DNA from: CALCNS01 sp964425745
Lineage (GTDB): Bacteria > Bacillota > JAAYKD01
Assembly (NCBI GenBank): GCA_964425745.1
Contig: CAYRNW010000044.1
Coordinates: 1 to 6,127 of the forward strand
Length of the DNA stretch: 6,127 nucleotides
Reading direction: 5' to 3'
In this document: in pieces, positions 1-6,127 of the stretch
Layout of the letters: each line of letters begins with the position of its first letter
Numbering within the stretch: position 1 is the stretch's first letter
The notes under the pieces: model-generated
Database searches by the model: none
Told to the model about the DNA's origin: nothing
What the model saw: only the letters and a program-made list of their open reading frames with translations
Translations under genes and position numbers: made by a program

Positions 1-5
1 ACTTT

Positions 6-29
6 CGTAGCCCTTGGCTCTGTTTTTTT
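6..29 (+). terminator. Possible intrinsic terminator for a plus-strand gene left of the window
   Basis: Plus-strand AGCC (9-12) pairs with GGCT (16-19) across a 3-nt loop. The stem extends weakly by C6-G22 and G7-T21 around one mismatch, and seven Ts follow at once (23-29). The stem is short, so this is tentative. It would end transcription of a gene converging on the substrate-binding protein gene. On the minus strand the tract reads as A, so it would not terminate that gene. Confidence 0.35.
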
Positions 30-35
30 GGGCCT

Positions 36-51
36 GTTTTGCTACAGCCCC
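36..51. repeat. Possible terminal inverted repeat of an insertion sequence (right end)
   Basis: Read on the minus strand this is GGGGCTGTAGCAAAAC, which resembles from memory the GGGGCTGTNGCAAAA type of end found on some IS1182-like elements. If real, the element extends leftwards out of the window, and the hairpin plus T-tract at 6-29 would sit just inside its end. No transposase sequence or second end is visible, so this is a weak suggestion. Part of it can also form an imperfect hairpin with 30-34 (GGGC/GCCC plus TGT/ACA with a bulged G). Confidence 0.22.
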
Positions 52-68
52 TTTAAAATGATTTAAGA

Positions 69-1430
69 TTATCTTCCGGTCAAAGTTTTGTTGACTTCTG
101 CGGTCAAATTGTTGAAGAAGGTTGGGAAATCTGTGTAAGCTTTGGATAAAATCTTAGACATTTCATCATCGACATTTCGACGGACTACATTTGAATTCGC
201 AAAGGCAGGAGTATAATATAACTCGTAAGTATCGAATTGTTTTAAAACAGCATTGATTGCTAAAGAAATTTTTGCTTTTTTGGCATCTAAAGCTGTTCCA
301 TCGGCATTTTTACCGCTTAAGAAGGCCTTGAAAGCTTCACTTTCTTGGGCACTCTTACGAACAGGGATATACCCGGAAGCCATGGAGAATTTTGCAGTGT
401 TTTCAGTGCTGGTGAGGAAAAGTAAGAATTCAACAGCGGCTTTTTCTTTTTCTTCACCTTTTTTAGCAATCGACATACCGGCGCCTTGTTGGATTACAGC
501 AGCGGTTTCACCTTCCCATACCGGGTATGAAAGGCACGCTAATTCATCATTTTCGGCTTGGCCAACGGTGGTAACCGGGAACAAGTATGTAGTACCGGAA
601 TTGGATCCGACGTAACAAACGGCAGTTCCGTCATTCATGAAATCAGAGTTATATTTTTTATTGGCATCTTTCACAACGAGCCAGCCTTCGTTAATACCTT
701 TGCTTACGAAGTCATAAATACGTTGCTCGGCTTCTTCATTGGGGGTAAAGGTTCCGGGGGTCACAAATTCATGTCCTTGCTGGAATCCGCCCAAATAGAA
801 GAAGTTCGCTAGAGAGTCAATTCCAAAGAAGGTTTTTCCGGTAAGATCAAAATAACCTTTCCCTGCTTTGGCAATTCCTTCCCAAGTAGCTAAATCTTCA
901 TCGGTAGCACCGATTTGCTCTTTGACACTGTCAAATAATGTTTTATTGACAAATAAAAGTTCGGTAGACTTAGCAATAGGCATTAAGCGGAATTCTCCAC
1001 CTTCAAATTGAGAGCCTTCTTTGATGAAGCCTTCATAATAGTCGGCCAGGTCTTCTTCACTGAGGTAGCTTCCCATATCGGCAATAAAGCCTTTCGCATG
1101 TAAGGTTGCTGTAATATCCGGATAACCATGAATAATATCGGGTAGTTGTTCTAAGCCAGCATCGGAAGCGGTTTGGATTTTCTTTTCTAAGTCTGCAGTA
1201 GCACCTTGGTTTTCAGCAGTTACTGTGATCTTCTTCTCAGCACCGACTGTTGCGTTAAAATCAGCCACGATTGCATCTAAAGCTTCTTGCTGAGCACCAC
1301 TAAAGTAATGCCAAATGGTTAAATCGACCGGTTTCACTTCAGGTACGGGGGTTGGAGCTGGGGCTGGAGCGCAGCCGGCCATGAGGATCATTACCATTGC
1401 CAACAATGCAGCTAAGAGTTTTTTACGCAT
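69..1430 (-). CDS. ABC transporter substrate-binding lipoprotein, sugar type (family 1)
   Basis: A 453-residue solute-binding protein that should sit outside the membrane and deliver a ligand, probably a sugar, oligosaccharide or glycerol-phosphate-like compound, to an ABC importer. The N-terminus is a lipoprotein signal peptide: basic MRKK, a hydrophobic stretch (residues 5-18) and a lipobox LMAGC with Cys20 as the lipidated residue. A Pro/Ala-rich linker (21-36) follows. The mature domain opens with LTIWHYFSG (37-45), the typical first strand of MalE/UgpB-like proteins. PIAKSTELLFVNKTLFD (151-167) and the late GAGMSIAKKGEEKEKAAVEF (316-335) plus GYIPVRKSA (353-361) are also characteristic of this family. 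The length is normal for the family. An AAGGAGGG ribosome binding site (1439-1446) lies 8 nt before the ATG, and the stop is TAA. The gene has its own promoter. No permease or ATPase gene is visible; they may lie left of the window or elsewhere. The exact ligand cannot be read from sequence. The family call is confident. Confidence 0.93.
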   Translation of the reverse strand: MRKKLLAALLAMVMILMAGCAPAPAPTPVPEVKPVDLTIWHYFSGAQQEALDAIVADFNATVGAEKKITVTAENQGATADLEKKIQTASDAGLEQLPDIIHGYPDITATLHAKGFIADMGSYLSEEDLADYYEGFIKEGSQFEGGEFRLMPIAKSTELLFVNKTLFDSVKEQIGATDEDLATWEGIAKAGKGYFDLTGKTFFGIDSLANFFYLGGFQQGHEFVTPGTFTPNEEAEQRIYDFVSKGINEGWLVVKDANKKYNSDFMNDGTAVCYVGSNSGTTYLFPVTTVGQAENDELACLSYPVWEGETAAVIQQGAGMSIAKKGEEKEKAAVEFLLFLTSTENTAKFSMASGYIPVRKSAQESEAFKAFLSGKNADGTALDAKKAKISLAINAVLKQFDTYELYYTPAFANSNVVRRNVDDEMSKILSKAYTDFPTFFNNLTAEVNKTLTGR

Positions 1431-1438
1431 AAAGAATA

Positions 1439-1446
1439 CCCTCCTT
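1439..1446 (-). promoter_or_regulatory. Ribosome binding site of the substrate-binding protein gene
   Basis: Read on the minus strand this is AAGGAGGG, a near-perfect Shine-Dalgarno sequence with 8 nt to the ATG that begins the lipoprotein signal peptide. It confirms that start. Confidence 0.85.
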
Positions 1447-1463
1447 CGAATTAGTTCAAAATC

Positions 1464-1492
1464 ATTCTACATCATCCCCTGAAAAAAGACAA
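1464..1492 (-). promoter_or_regulatory. Sigma-A-type promoter of the substrate-binding protein gene
   Basis: On the minus strand, TTGTCT (1487-1492) serves as the -35 box and TAGAAT (1464-1469) as the -10 box, with exactly 17 nt between them. Each hexamer has four or more matches to the TTGACA/TATAAT consensus. Transcription should start near 1456-1458, giving a leader of about 26-28 nt that contains the ribosome binding site. The boxes lie inside the 94-nt gap after glnS. The gene can therefore be expressed separately from the tldD-tldE-glnS cluster. I see no convincing operator or cre site next to it. The call is by eye. Confidence 0.65.
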
Positions 1493-1524
1493 GGGTTATT
1501 TTTTTCCAAATCTTCCAAAAACCT

Positions 1525-3252
1525 CTAAGAGCGTTGACGAGCCCAGGCGTCCTTTAGGCCAACGGTACGGTTGAAAACCAACTTTCCTTTAGCAAAATCG
1601 ACGTGATCAACATAGAAATAACCTTGACGTAAGAATTGAAAACGCTCTCCCGATTTCGCCTCAGCAACCCGAGGTTCCACCATACAATTCGTGATAACCT
1701 GCAGGGAGTCGGGGTTAATAAAATCTGTAAATTCTTGACCCTCTTCGGTTTCTTCCGGATTGTCTTTGGTGAACAACGTGTCATAAAGGCGTACGGTTAC
1801 GGCAGTAGCATGTTTGGCACTCACCCAATGAGATGTGCCTTTGACTTTTCTCCCTGACTGCGGTCCCCCACTCTTGGTCTCAGGATCATAAGAACATTGT
1901 AATTCAATAATTTCGCCCAAATCATTTTTGATCACTTCATTACATTGAATGATATAAGCCCCTTTAAGGCGAATCTCACCCCCCGGACGCAAACGATGAA
2001 ACTTTTTAGGGGGATCTTCCATAAAGTCTTCTTGCTCGATATAAATTTCTCGAGCAAACGGCACTTGACGGCTTCCTGCATTTGGATCTTCCGGATTATT
2101 CTCAATCTCTAACAGCTCTTCGCTATTTTCGGGATAATTGGTAATAATCAACTTTAGTGGATGAAGAACTGCCATAACTCTGTGAGCAGTAGCATTTAGC
2201 TCCTCACGGATACAATGTTCCAGCAAGGCAGCATCAACGGTTTTTGGCGAACGTGAAATACCGGTTCGATTGATAAAATCTTTCAAAGATGAAGGAGTAT
2301 ATCCCCGTCTTCTAAGTCCACAAATCGTTGGCATTCTAGGGTCATCCCACCCCTGGACATATCCTCCCTCAACTAGCTTTCTCAATTTCCGTTTGCTCAT
2401 AATCGTACCGGTAATATTGAGACGTGACCACTCATATTGATACGGAATCGGGTCTTGCTGACTTGTTTGCCATTTTACGTTATCGATAAACCAGCGATAT
2501 AATTCGTTATGATCTACATACTCCAGAGAACACATGGAGTGTGTTACGCCCTCAATAGCATCCGACAAAGGGTGCTGATAGTCATACATGGGATAAATGT
2601 TCCAAGTGGTTCCGGAACGATGATGAGGCGCTGTTTTGATTCGATAGATTACAGGGTCTCTCATATTCATGTTTCCGGATTTCATGTTGATCTTAGCGCG
2701 TAGTGTTCGACTTCCTTCCGCGAACTCCCCGGCTTTCATTCGTCTAAATAGATCGAGATTTTCCTCAACACTTCGCTCTCTGAACGGAGATTCTTTTCCT
2801 GGTTCGGTTAACGTACCACGGTACTCTCTCATTTCTTCTGCTGAAAGATCATCCACATACGCTTTACCATCGATAATCAATTGTTCGGCAAATTGATATA
2901 ACTTTTCAAAGTAATCCGATGCATAGAATAATCGGTCTTCGTAATCGTAACCCATCCAGTGGATATCTTCTATGATATTATCCACGTATTCTTGCTCTTC
3001 AGCATCTGGATTAGTATCATCGAAACGCAAATTGCATTTCCCACCCATTTCTTCCGCTAAGCCAAAATCAGCGACGAGGGCCATTAGATGACCGATATGT
3101 AAATAACCATTCGGCTCTGGTGGAAAGCGAGTTTGAATCTTGCCATCATTCTTATTATTTTTTAGATCCTCCAACATAATCTCTCGAATAAAATTGCTGG
3201 ATGCAGGTGAAATGTTCTTCTCCTGGTTCGTATGTTCTAAACTCTCCGACAT
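1525..3252 (-). CDS. glnS: Glutaminyl-tRNA synthetase (GlnRS), class I
   Basis: Attaches glutamine to tRNA-Gln in the cytoplasm using ATP. The 575-residue product is close to E. coli GlnRS (about 554) and matches it along its whole length. The catalytic Rossmann domain carries PPEPNGYLHIGH (44-55) with the HIGH motif at 52-55, then LRFDDTNP (75-82) and YPMYDY (220-225). Asp78 and Tyr223 align with E. coli Asp66 and Tyr211, which contact glutamine, and Arg42 aligns with Arg30. The second ATP motif is MSKRK (285-289). GWDDPRMPTI (301-310) and GLRRRGYTP (312-320) follow. The C-terminal anticodon-binding beta-barrels contain GRKVKG (467-472), HWVSA (475-479) and FNRTVGL (560-566). These features separate it from GluRS. 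The usual Ala-Lys after HIGH is Leu-Met here. The chosen ATG lies 8 nt after an AAAGGAGG site; an in-frame ATG two codons earlier is only 2 nt from it. The gene starts 19 nt after tldE, so it is probably cotranscribed with it. The stop is TAG. Confidence 0.97.
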   Translation of the reverse strand: MSESLEHTNQEKNISPASSNFIREIMLEDLKNNKNDGKIQTRFPPEPNGYLHIGHLMALVADFGLAEEMGGKCNLRFDDTNPDAEEQEYVDNIIEDIHWMGYDYEDRLFYASDYFEKLYQFAEQLIIDGKAYVDDLSAEEMREYRGTLTEPGKESPFRERSVEENLDLFRRMKAGEFAEGSRTLRAKINMKSGNMNMRDPVIYRIKTAPHHRSGTTWNIYPMYDYQHPLSDAIEGVTHSMCSLEYVDHNELYRWFIDNVKWQTSQQDPIPYQYEWSRLNITGTIMSKRKLRKLVEGGYVQGWDDPRMPTICGLRRRGYTPSSLKDFINRTGISRSPKTVDAALLEHCIREELNATAHRVMAVLHPLKLIITNYPENSEELLEIENNPEDPNAGSRQVPFAREIYIEQEDFMEDPPKKFHRLRPGGEIRLKGAYIIQCNEVIKNDLGEIIELQCSYDPETKSGGPQSGRKVKGTSHWVSAKHATAVTVRLYDTLFTKDNPEETEEGQEFTDFINPDSLQVITNCMVEPRVAEAKSGERFQFLRQGYFYVDHVDFAKGKLVFNRTVGLKDAWARQRS

Positions 3253-3260
3253 AAGCATTA

Positions 3261-3268
3261 CCTCCTTT
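3261..3268 (-). promoter_or_regulatory. Ribosome binding site of glnS (decides the start)
   Basis: Minus-strand AAAGGAGG is followed by two in-frame ATG codons. The first (3256-3258) is 2 nt away, too close for normal initiation. The second (3250-3252) is 8 nt away. This favours a protein beginning MSESLEH. Confidence 0.8.
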
Positions 3269-3271
3269 TAC

Positions 3272-4630
3272 TTAACTCTTTCCCGGTTCCTTCATACCGG
3301 TTTGTCCGGTAAAATGGAAGTCTTTGATTTTCATTGCAGGAACATGAACGTTCCCTAAAAACGCAGAAATTCGTTGGCAATCTTGACTGATTTCCTCTAC
3401 TTGATTAAATGCCTTCAGCATACTCTCAGTCATGCGCATGTTCGAAATTGCTCCAACAATCTGCCCTTTTTCAATCTTGAAAAACCCATCCCGTGTAAGA
3501 CCCGTTAGCAACGCTTGCCTGGGGTTCACTGGATTCATGTAATGGAATCGCGTAACTAATAAGCCTTCTTCGGTTTCAGCAATAATTTCTTTGAGTGACT
3601 TTTTGCCAGGTTCCATAACGAGATTGATTGGAATCGCTCCTGCAAAAAAGCCCATTCCAACAGAATGCCCGGTGCTTTTTTTGTTTTCTTTCGCAGCGGT
3701 TTCTGTATCGTATGCAACTTCCTTAGCAATCCCTTTCTCAATGAGTGTCAATTTACTTCTCGGTGTCCCTTCCATGTCGAAAGGCAATCCCAAGGAGTTC
3801 GGATTTTCCCAATCATCTCGAATGGTTATCTTTTCATCAAAGATTTTCTCACCCATGCGATCAGTCAAGAAACTCATTTTTTGTTGAATGCTCTTTGCCG
3901 AAAAACCTAATAATGTTGTATACATCATCAAATTGAAAACTGCTTGGGGTTCAAGGATTACGGTGTACGCACCCACGGGTAGCGTGACCGGATTTTGATT
4001 CGCTTTCGCTTTCTGATATGCCGTCTCAAACAATGCTTCTAGGGGAAGTTCTCCCTTAGTGTTACCAACTCCGGCAGCGTACCCGGCAGCCCCATTCTCA
4101 TGGGATATCAATACCGAACAATTGACATTGTTTCCAAGGTAATAGCGACGTATGCCTGTGGAGTTTCCGATTGCAATGGAATCCTCTGAGTAAGACAATT
4201 GACCATAAGCTTTATAAGGCAGCTCCACATGTTGTAGTTGTTCCGCTAATCGTAATGCCCTCGCTTCAGCCGGAAATTCATCTGCTAAGCTTTGATCGAA
4301 TCGATCTAGTTCAATACGCGCTGGCTCCGATACCAGTCCAGGCAATTCTTCTCCCTCCGGTAGGAACCCTAAGTTTTCTTTGGCTTCTCTAACCGCTGCT
4401 TCGATACCCTCTTTGGTGATTTTGTTTGTCGTTACTGAGCTCTTCTTCGTTGAACCAAATAGGATGACTTGCAAATTTGTTTTGTCTTCAAATACATTCT
4501 GATGAATTTCCGAATTGGCAAACCGAGTCAGTCCCTCCGCAGAACCCGTCACAACAACATGTACCGGCATGGGTGAAGCTGCATCAATCGCCCACTGAAT
4601 CATTTGATACATCGTTTCTTTATTGAACAT
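3272..4630 (-). CDS. tldE: TldE/PmbA-family protein, non-catalytic subunit of TldD/TldE protease
   Basis: A 452-residue member of the TldD/PmbA family, matching the usual length of about 450. In E. coli the TldE (PmbA) subunit pairs with TldD to form a protease that trims the microcin B17 leader and degrades unfolded peptides such as CcdA. The TldE partner does not bind the zinc. No HExxxH motif is present, which fits that role. Family signatures include RFANSEIHQN (36-45) in the N-terminal domain, LPFDMEGTPRSKLTLIEKG (282-300) in the central barrel, and the C-terminal NPVNPRQALLTGLTRDGFF (366-384) and KGQIVGAISNMRMTES (388-403). The open frame extends to a GTG at 4637-4639. The ATG at 4628-4630 is preferred because AGGTG (4637-4641) lies 6 nt before it, but the GTG start cannot be excluded. 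Its start overlaps the end of tldD by 11 nt (20 nt with GTG), implying coupled translation and a matched amount of both subunits. The real peptide substrate here is unknown. Confidence 0.93.
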   Translation of the reverse strand: MFNKETMYQMIQWAIDAASPMPVHVVVTGSAEGLTRFANSEIHQNVFEDKTNLQVILFGSTKKSSVTTNKITKEGIEAAVREAKENLGFLPEGEELPGLVSEPARIELDRFDQSLADEFPAEARALRLAEQLQHVELPYKAYGQLSYSEDSIAIGNSTGIRRYYLGNNVNCSVLISHENGAAGYAAGVGNTKGELPLEALFETAYQKAKANQNPVTLPVGAYTVILEPQAVFNLMMYTTLLGFSAKSIQQKMSFLTDRMGEKIFDEKITIRDDWENPNSLGLPFDMEGTPRSKLTLIEKGIAKEVAYDTETAAKENKKSTGHSVGMGFFAGAIPINLVMEPGKKSLKEIIAETEEGLLVTRFHYMNPVNPRQALLTGLTRDGFFKIEKGQIVGAISNMRMTESMLKAFNQVEEISQDCQRISAFLGNVHVPAMKIKDFHFTGQTGMKEPGKS

Positions 4631-6068
4631 CAGCGACACCTACTTTCACATTTCTGAAGCGAGCCGGAGCTGATCCATGTCCCACATGAGCCACTTGACC
4701 GGGTTCTCCCTTACCACAATTGGGTGTGCCATAGAGTTGCCAGTATTTTTCATTTGCCACGCCGTCGCAACTATTCCAAAACTCAGGTGTGATGCCGGTA
4801 TAAATCGGATTTTTAAAAATCTTGCCGGTCCGTTTGCCATTTTTAATTTCATAGGCAATCTCGGTTGCGAATTGGAAGTTTACCCTTCGATCATCAATGG
4901 ACCAACTTTTATTGACATCTAAATAAAACCCATAATCAACTCCGGCAATCAAATCTTCTAATTCGTAATCACCGGGCATGAGGCTGATATTGGTCATACG
5001 AACGATTGGCATTCTTCCCCAGCCGTCGGCACGTGCGGTACCGTTGGGTAACAAATTCGCAGCTGAAGCCGTATCACGAGATGTCAAAACGTTCTCAATA
5101 ATCCCCTTTGTGATTATCGGGATGCGTTGGGCCGGTATCCCATCGTCATCATACCCAAACGTTCCTAACCCTTGAGGGCAGGTAGCATCTGCAACAATGG
5201 TAACTTGGGGAGATCCATACTGGAAGCTTCCCAACATTGCCGGTTGTACGAAAGAGGTTCCTGCATACCCTGCTTCATGTCCCAAGATTCGATCTAACTC
5301 CACAGGATGCCCTACCGACTCATGAATCTGCAAGGTAAGCTGTGTGGGATCAATAACTAAATCAAAATAGCCAGAGGGGCATTCTTCAGCGGTCAATAGC
5401 GCTACTGCTTCCTGTGCTACTCTAGGAGCATGATCAAGTAATTTTAAGCTTCGAATAAACTCAAACCCCGCAGTTGCATAATTTCCACGTGCTGAATTTG
5501 GATAGCTTCTCGTTTGCATTTCACCTTTCATGACTGCAACTGCATCGATACCACCACCGGATTCTGTCAGTGCCTGTGTGATATAGGAACCATCGGTATC
5601 GGCAAAAATCTTATGCTCTTTTCGGAACCCCAGTGCGCCGTGGGTTCTAAAAATTTGTGGAGCTGCTTCCCTCATTGCTTTCTCTGCAGAGAATAATAAA
5701 TCGATTTTCTCTTTTTTGGAGATGCTAAACGGATCTTCTTCTACCGGTGTTTGATAATGAGTCACAGCAACCGGTTTAGTTCCAAGGTCAATGGGTACCT
5801 TTTGAACCAATCGACTGGCTTTGGCGATTGTAATTGCCTGCATTGCAGTTTGGTCCATTTTTGAAAAATCTTGTGAGGCAGCAAATCCCATGGAACCGTC
5901 AAGAAAAACCCTTATTCCATAACCATAGGTCGTTGAAGTGCTCAAAGTTTGAACTTTCATATTTTCTGTAACAATAGATTCTTGGGTTATTTCATTGACA
6001 CGAATATCTCCGTATTGAACCTTTTGATCTTTTAAAAACTGCACCAACTCCAGAATTTTCTCTTTCAT
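4620..6068 (-). CDS. tldD: TldD-family zinc metalloprotease, catalytic subunit
   Basis: A 482-residue TldD, almost the length of E. coli TldD (481). It is the zinc-bearing subunit that, together with TldE, cleaves unfolded or leader-type peptides in the cytoplasm. The signature HESVGH (249-254) is the family HExxxH motif: His249 and His254 should bind zinc, with Glu250 as the catalytic base. Cys451, in NCGKGEPGQ (450-458), matches the C-terminal cysteine that completes the zinc site in E. coli TldD. Other family blocks are GYGIRVF (49-55) near the N-terminus, the GTFGYDDDGIPAQ segment (302-314) and FRNVKVG (471-477) at the end. All key residues are present, so the enzyme should be active. The chosen ATG is 7 nt from AGGAGG (6076-6081); another in-frame ATG two codons earlier is only 1 nt from it. 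It is the first gene of the cluster visible here and overlaps tldE. No recognisable precursor-peptide gene is in the window, so the substrate is open. Confidence 0.95.
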   Translation of the reverse strand: MKEKILELVQFLKDQKVQYGDIRVNEITQESIVTENMKVQTLSTSTTYGYGIRVFLDGSMGFAASQDFSKMDQTAMQAITIAKASRLVQKVPIDLGTKPVAVTHYQTPVEEDPFSISKKEKIDLLFSAEKAMREAAPQIFRTHGALGFRKEHKIFADTDGSYITQALTESGGGIDAVAVMKGEMQTRSYPNSARGNYATAGFEFIRSLKLLDHAPRVAQEAVALLTAEECPSGYFDLVIDPTQLTLQIHESVGHPVELDRILGHEAGYAGTSFVQPAMLGSFQYGSPQVTIVADATCPQGLGTFGYDDDGIPAQRIPIITKGIIENVLTSRDTASAANLLPNGTARADGWGRMPIVRMTNISLMPGDYELEDLIAGVDYGFYLDVNKSWSIDDRRVNFQFATEIAYEIKNGKRTGKIFKNPIYTGITPEFWNSCDGVANEKYWQLYGTPNCGKGEPGQVAHVGHGSAPARFRNVKVGVADVQ

Positions 6069-6075
6069 AATCATT

Positions 6076-6081
6076 CCTCCT
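6076..6081 (-). promoter_or_regulatory. Ribosome binding site of tldD (decides the start)
   Basis: Minus-strand AGGAGG lies 1 nt before one in-frame ATG (6072-6074) and 7 nt before a second (6066-6068). The spacing favours the second, giving a protein that begins MKEKILE. Confidence 0.8.
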
Positions 6082-6094
6082 AGTATAATAATGT

Positions 6095-6117
6095 CATAGC
6101 CAATAAGACTGGCTATG
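6095..6117 (-). repeat. 8-bp perfect inverted repeat upstream of tldD
   Basis: On the minus strand, CATAGCCA (6110-6117) and TGGCTATG (6095-6102) are exact reverse complements separated by 7 nt. No T-run follows on either strand, so it is not a standard intrinsic terminator. It ends 13 nt before the tldD ribosome binding site. It could be an operator or a leader hairpin. No convincing promoter with a suitable start point is visible between it and the gene, so the promoter probably lies at or beyond the right edge. Confidence 0.5.
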
Positions 6118-6127
6118 CAGGTTTCAA

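Noticed and set aside
30..51. Intrinsic terminator for the substrate-binding protein gene
   Set aside because: The hairpin has a bulge and is followed on the minus strand by As, not Ts, so it does not fit a terminator in that direction.
253..812. Two overlapping plus-strand open frames (253-615 and 558-812)
   Set aside because: They lie wholly inside the substrate-binding protein gene on the opposite strand, resemble no family I know, and the real gene is full length with clear motifs.
1475..1496. CCCT/AGGG inverted repeat overlapping the promoter of the substrate-binding protein gene
   Set aside because: The arms match over only 4 bp with a long loop, which is easily explained by chance.
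1493..1524. Possible terminator after glnS
   Set aside because: The only pairing found (GGTT with AACC plus A/T pairs) is AT-rich and bulged, and no clean GC stem with a T-run follows it.
3591..3936. Three staggered plus-strand open frames inside tldE
   Set aside because: They are antisense to conserved tldE coding sequence; their proteins look like random low-complexity translations.
6082..6090. TATTATACT as a -10 box for tldD
   Set aside because: No suitable -35 box lies about 17 nt upstream, and transcription would start downstream of the ribosome binding site, leaving it off the message. TTGAAA at 6122-6127 is much too far away to pair with it.

Overview
The window holds four complete genes, all on the minus strand, so transcription runs from the right end to the left. 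The base composition is moderately AT-rich by eye. Strong AAGGAGG-type ribosome binding sites, a lipoprotein signal peptide and a sigma-A-like promoter suggest a low-to-moderate GC Gram-positive (Bacillota, clostridia-like) organism. This placement is an inference; no rRNA or other marker gene is present.

In order of transcription, the right two thirds is a tight cluster: tldD (4620-6068, zinc-dependent catalytic subunit of the TldD/TldE protease), tldE/pmbA (3272-4630, its non-catalytic partner, overlapping the tldD stop) and glnS (1525-3252, glutaminyl-tRNA synthetase, starting 19 nt after tldE). The spacing argues for one operon. The proteolytic pair should act together as a heteromer that degrades or trims unfolded or leader peptides. 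GlnS charges tRNA-Gln directly and has no obvious functional link to the pair. It is notable because many Bacillota lack GlnRS and make Gln-tRNA through GatCAB.

A 94-nt gap follows, carrying a good promoter (TTGTCT, 17 nt, TAGAAT) for the last gene (69-1430), an extracytoplasmic sugar-type ABC transporter substrate-binding lipoprotein. No permease or ATPase gene is in the window. The last 68 bases on the left hold a small hairpin plus T-tract in plus-strand orientation and a sequence resembling an insertion-sequence end, so a convergent gene or an IS may lie just outside the window.

By reading ribosome binding site spacing, the starts of tldD and glnS are placed two codons inside the longest open frames, and that of tldE three codons inside. 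I see no CRISPR array, tRNA, rRNA or clear new system. The content is mostly ordinary core-type genes in a somewhat unusual arrangement.
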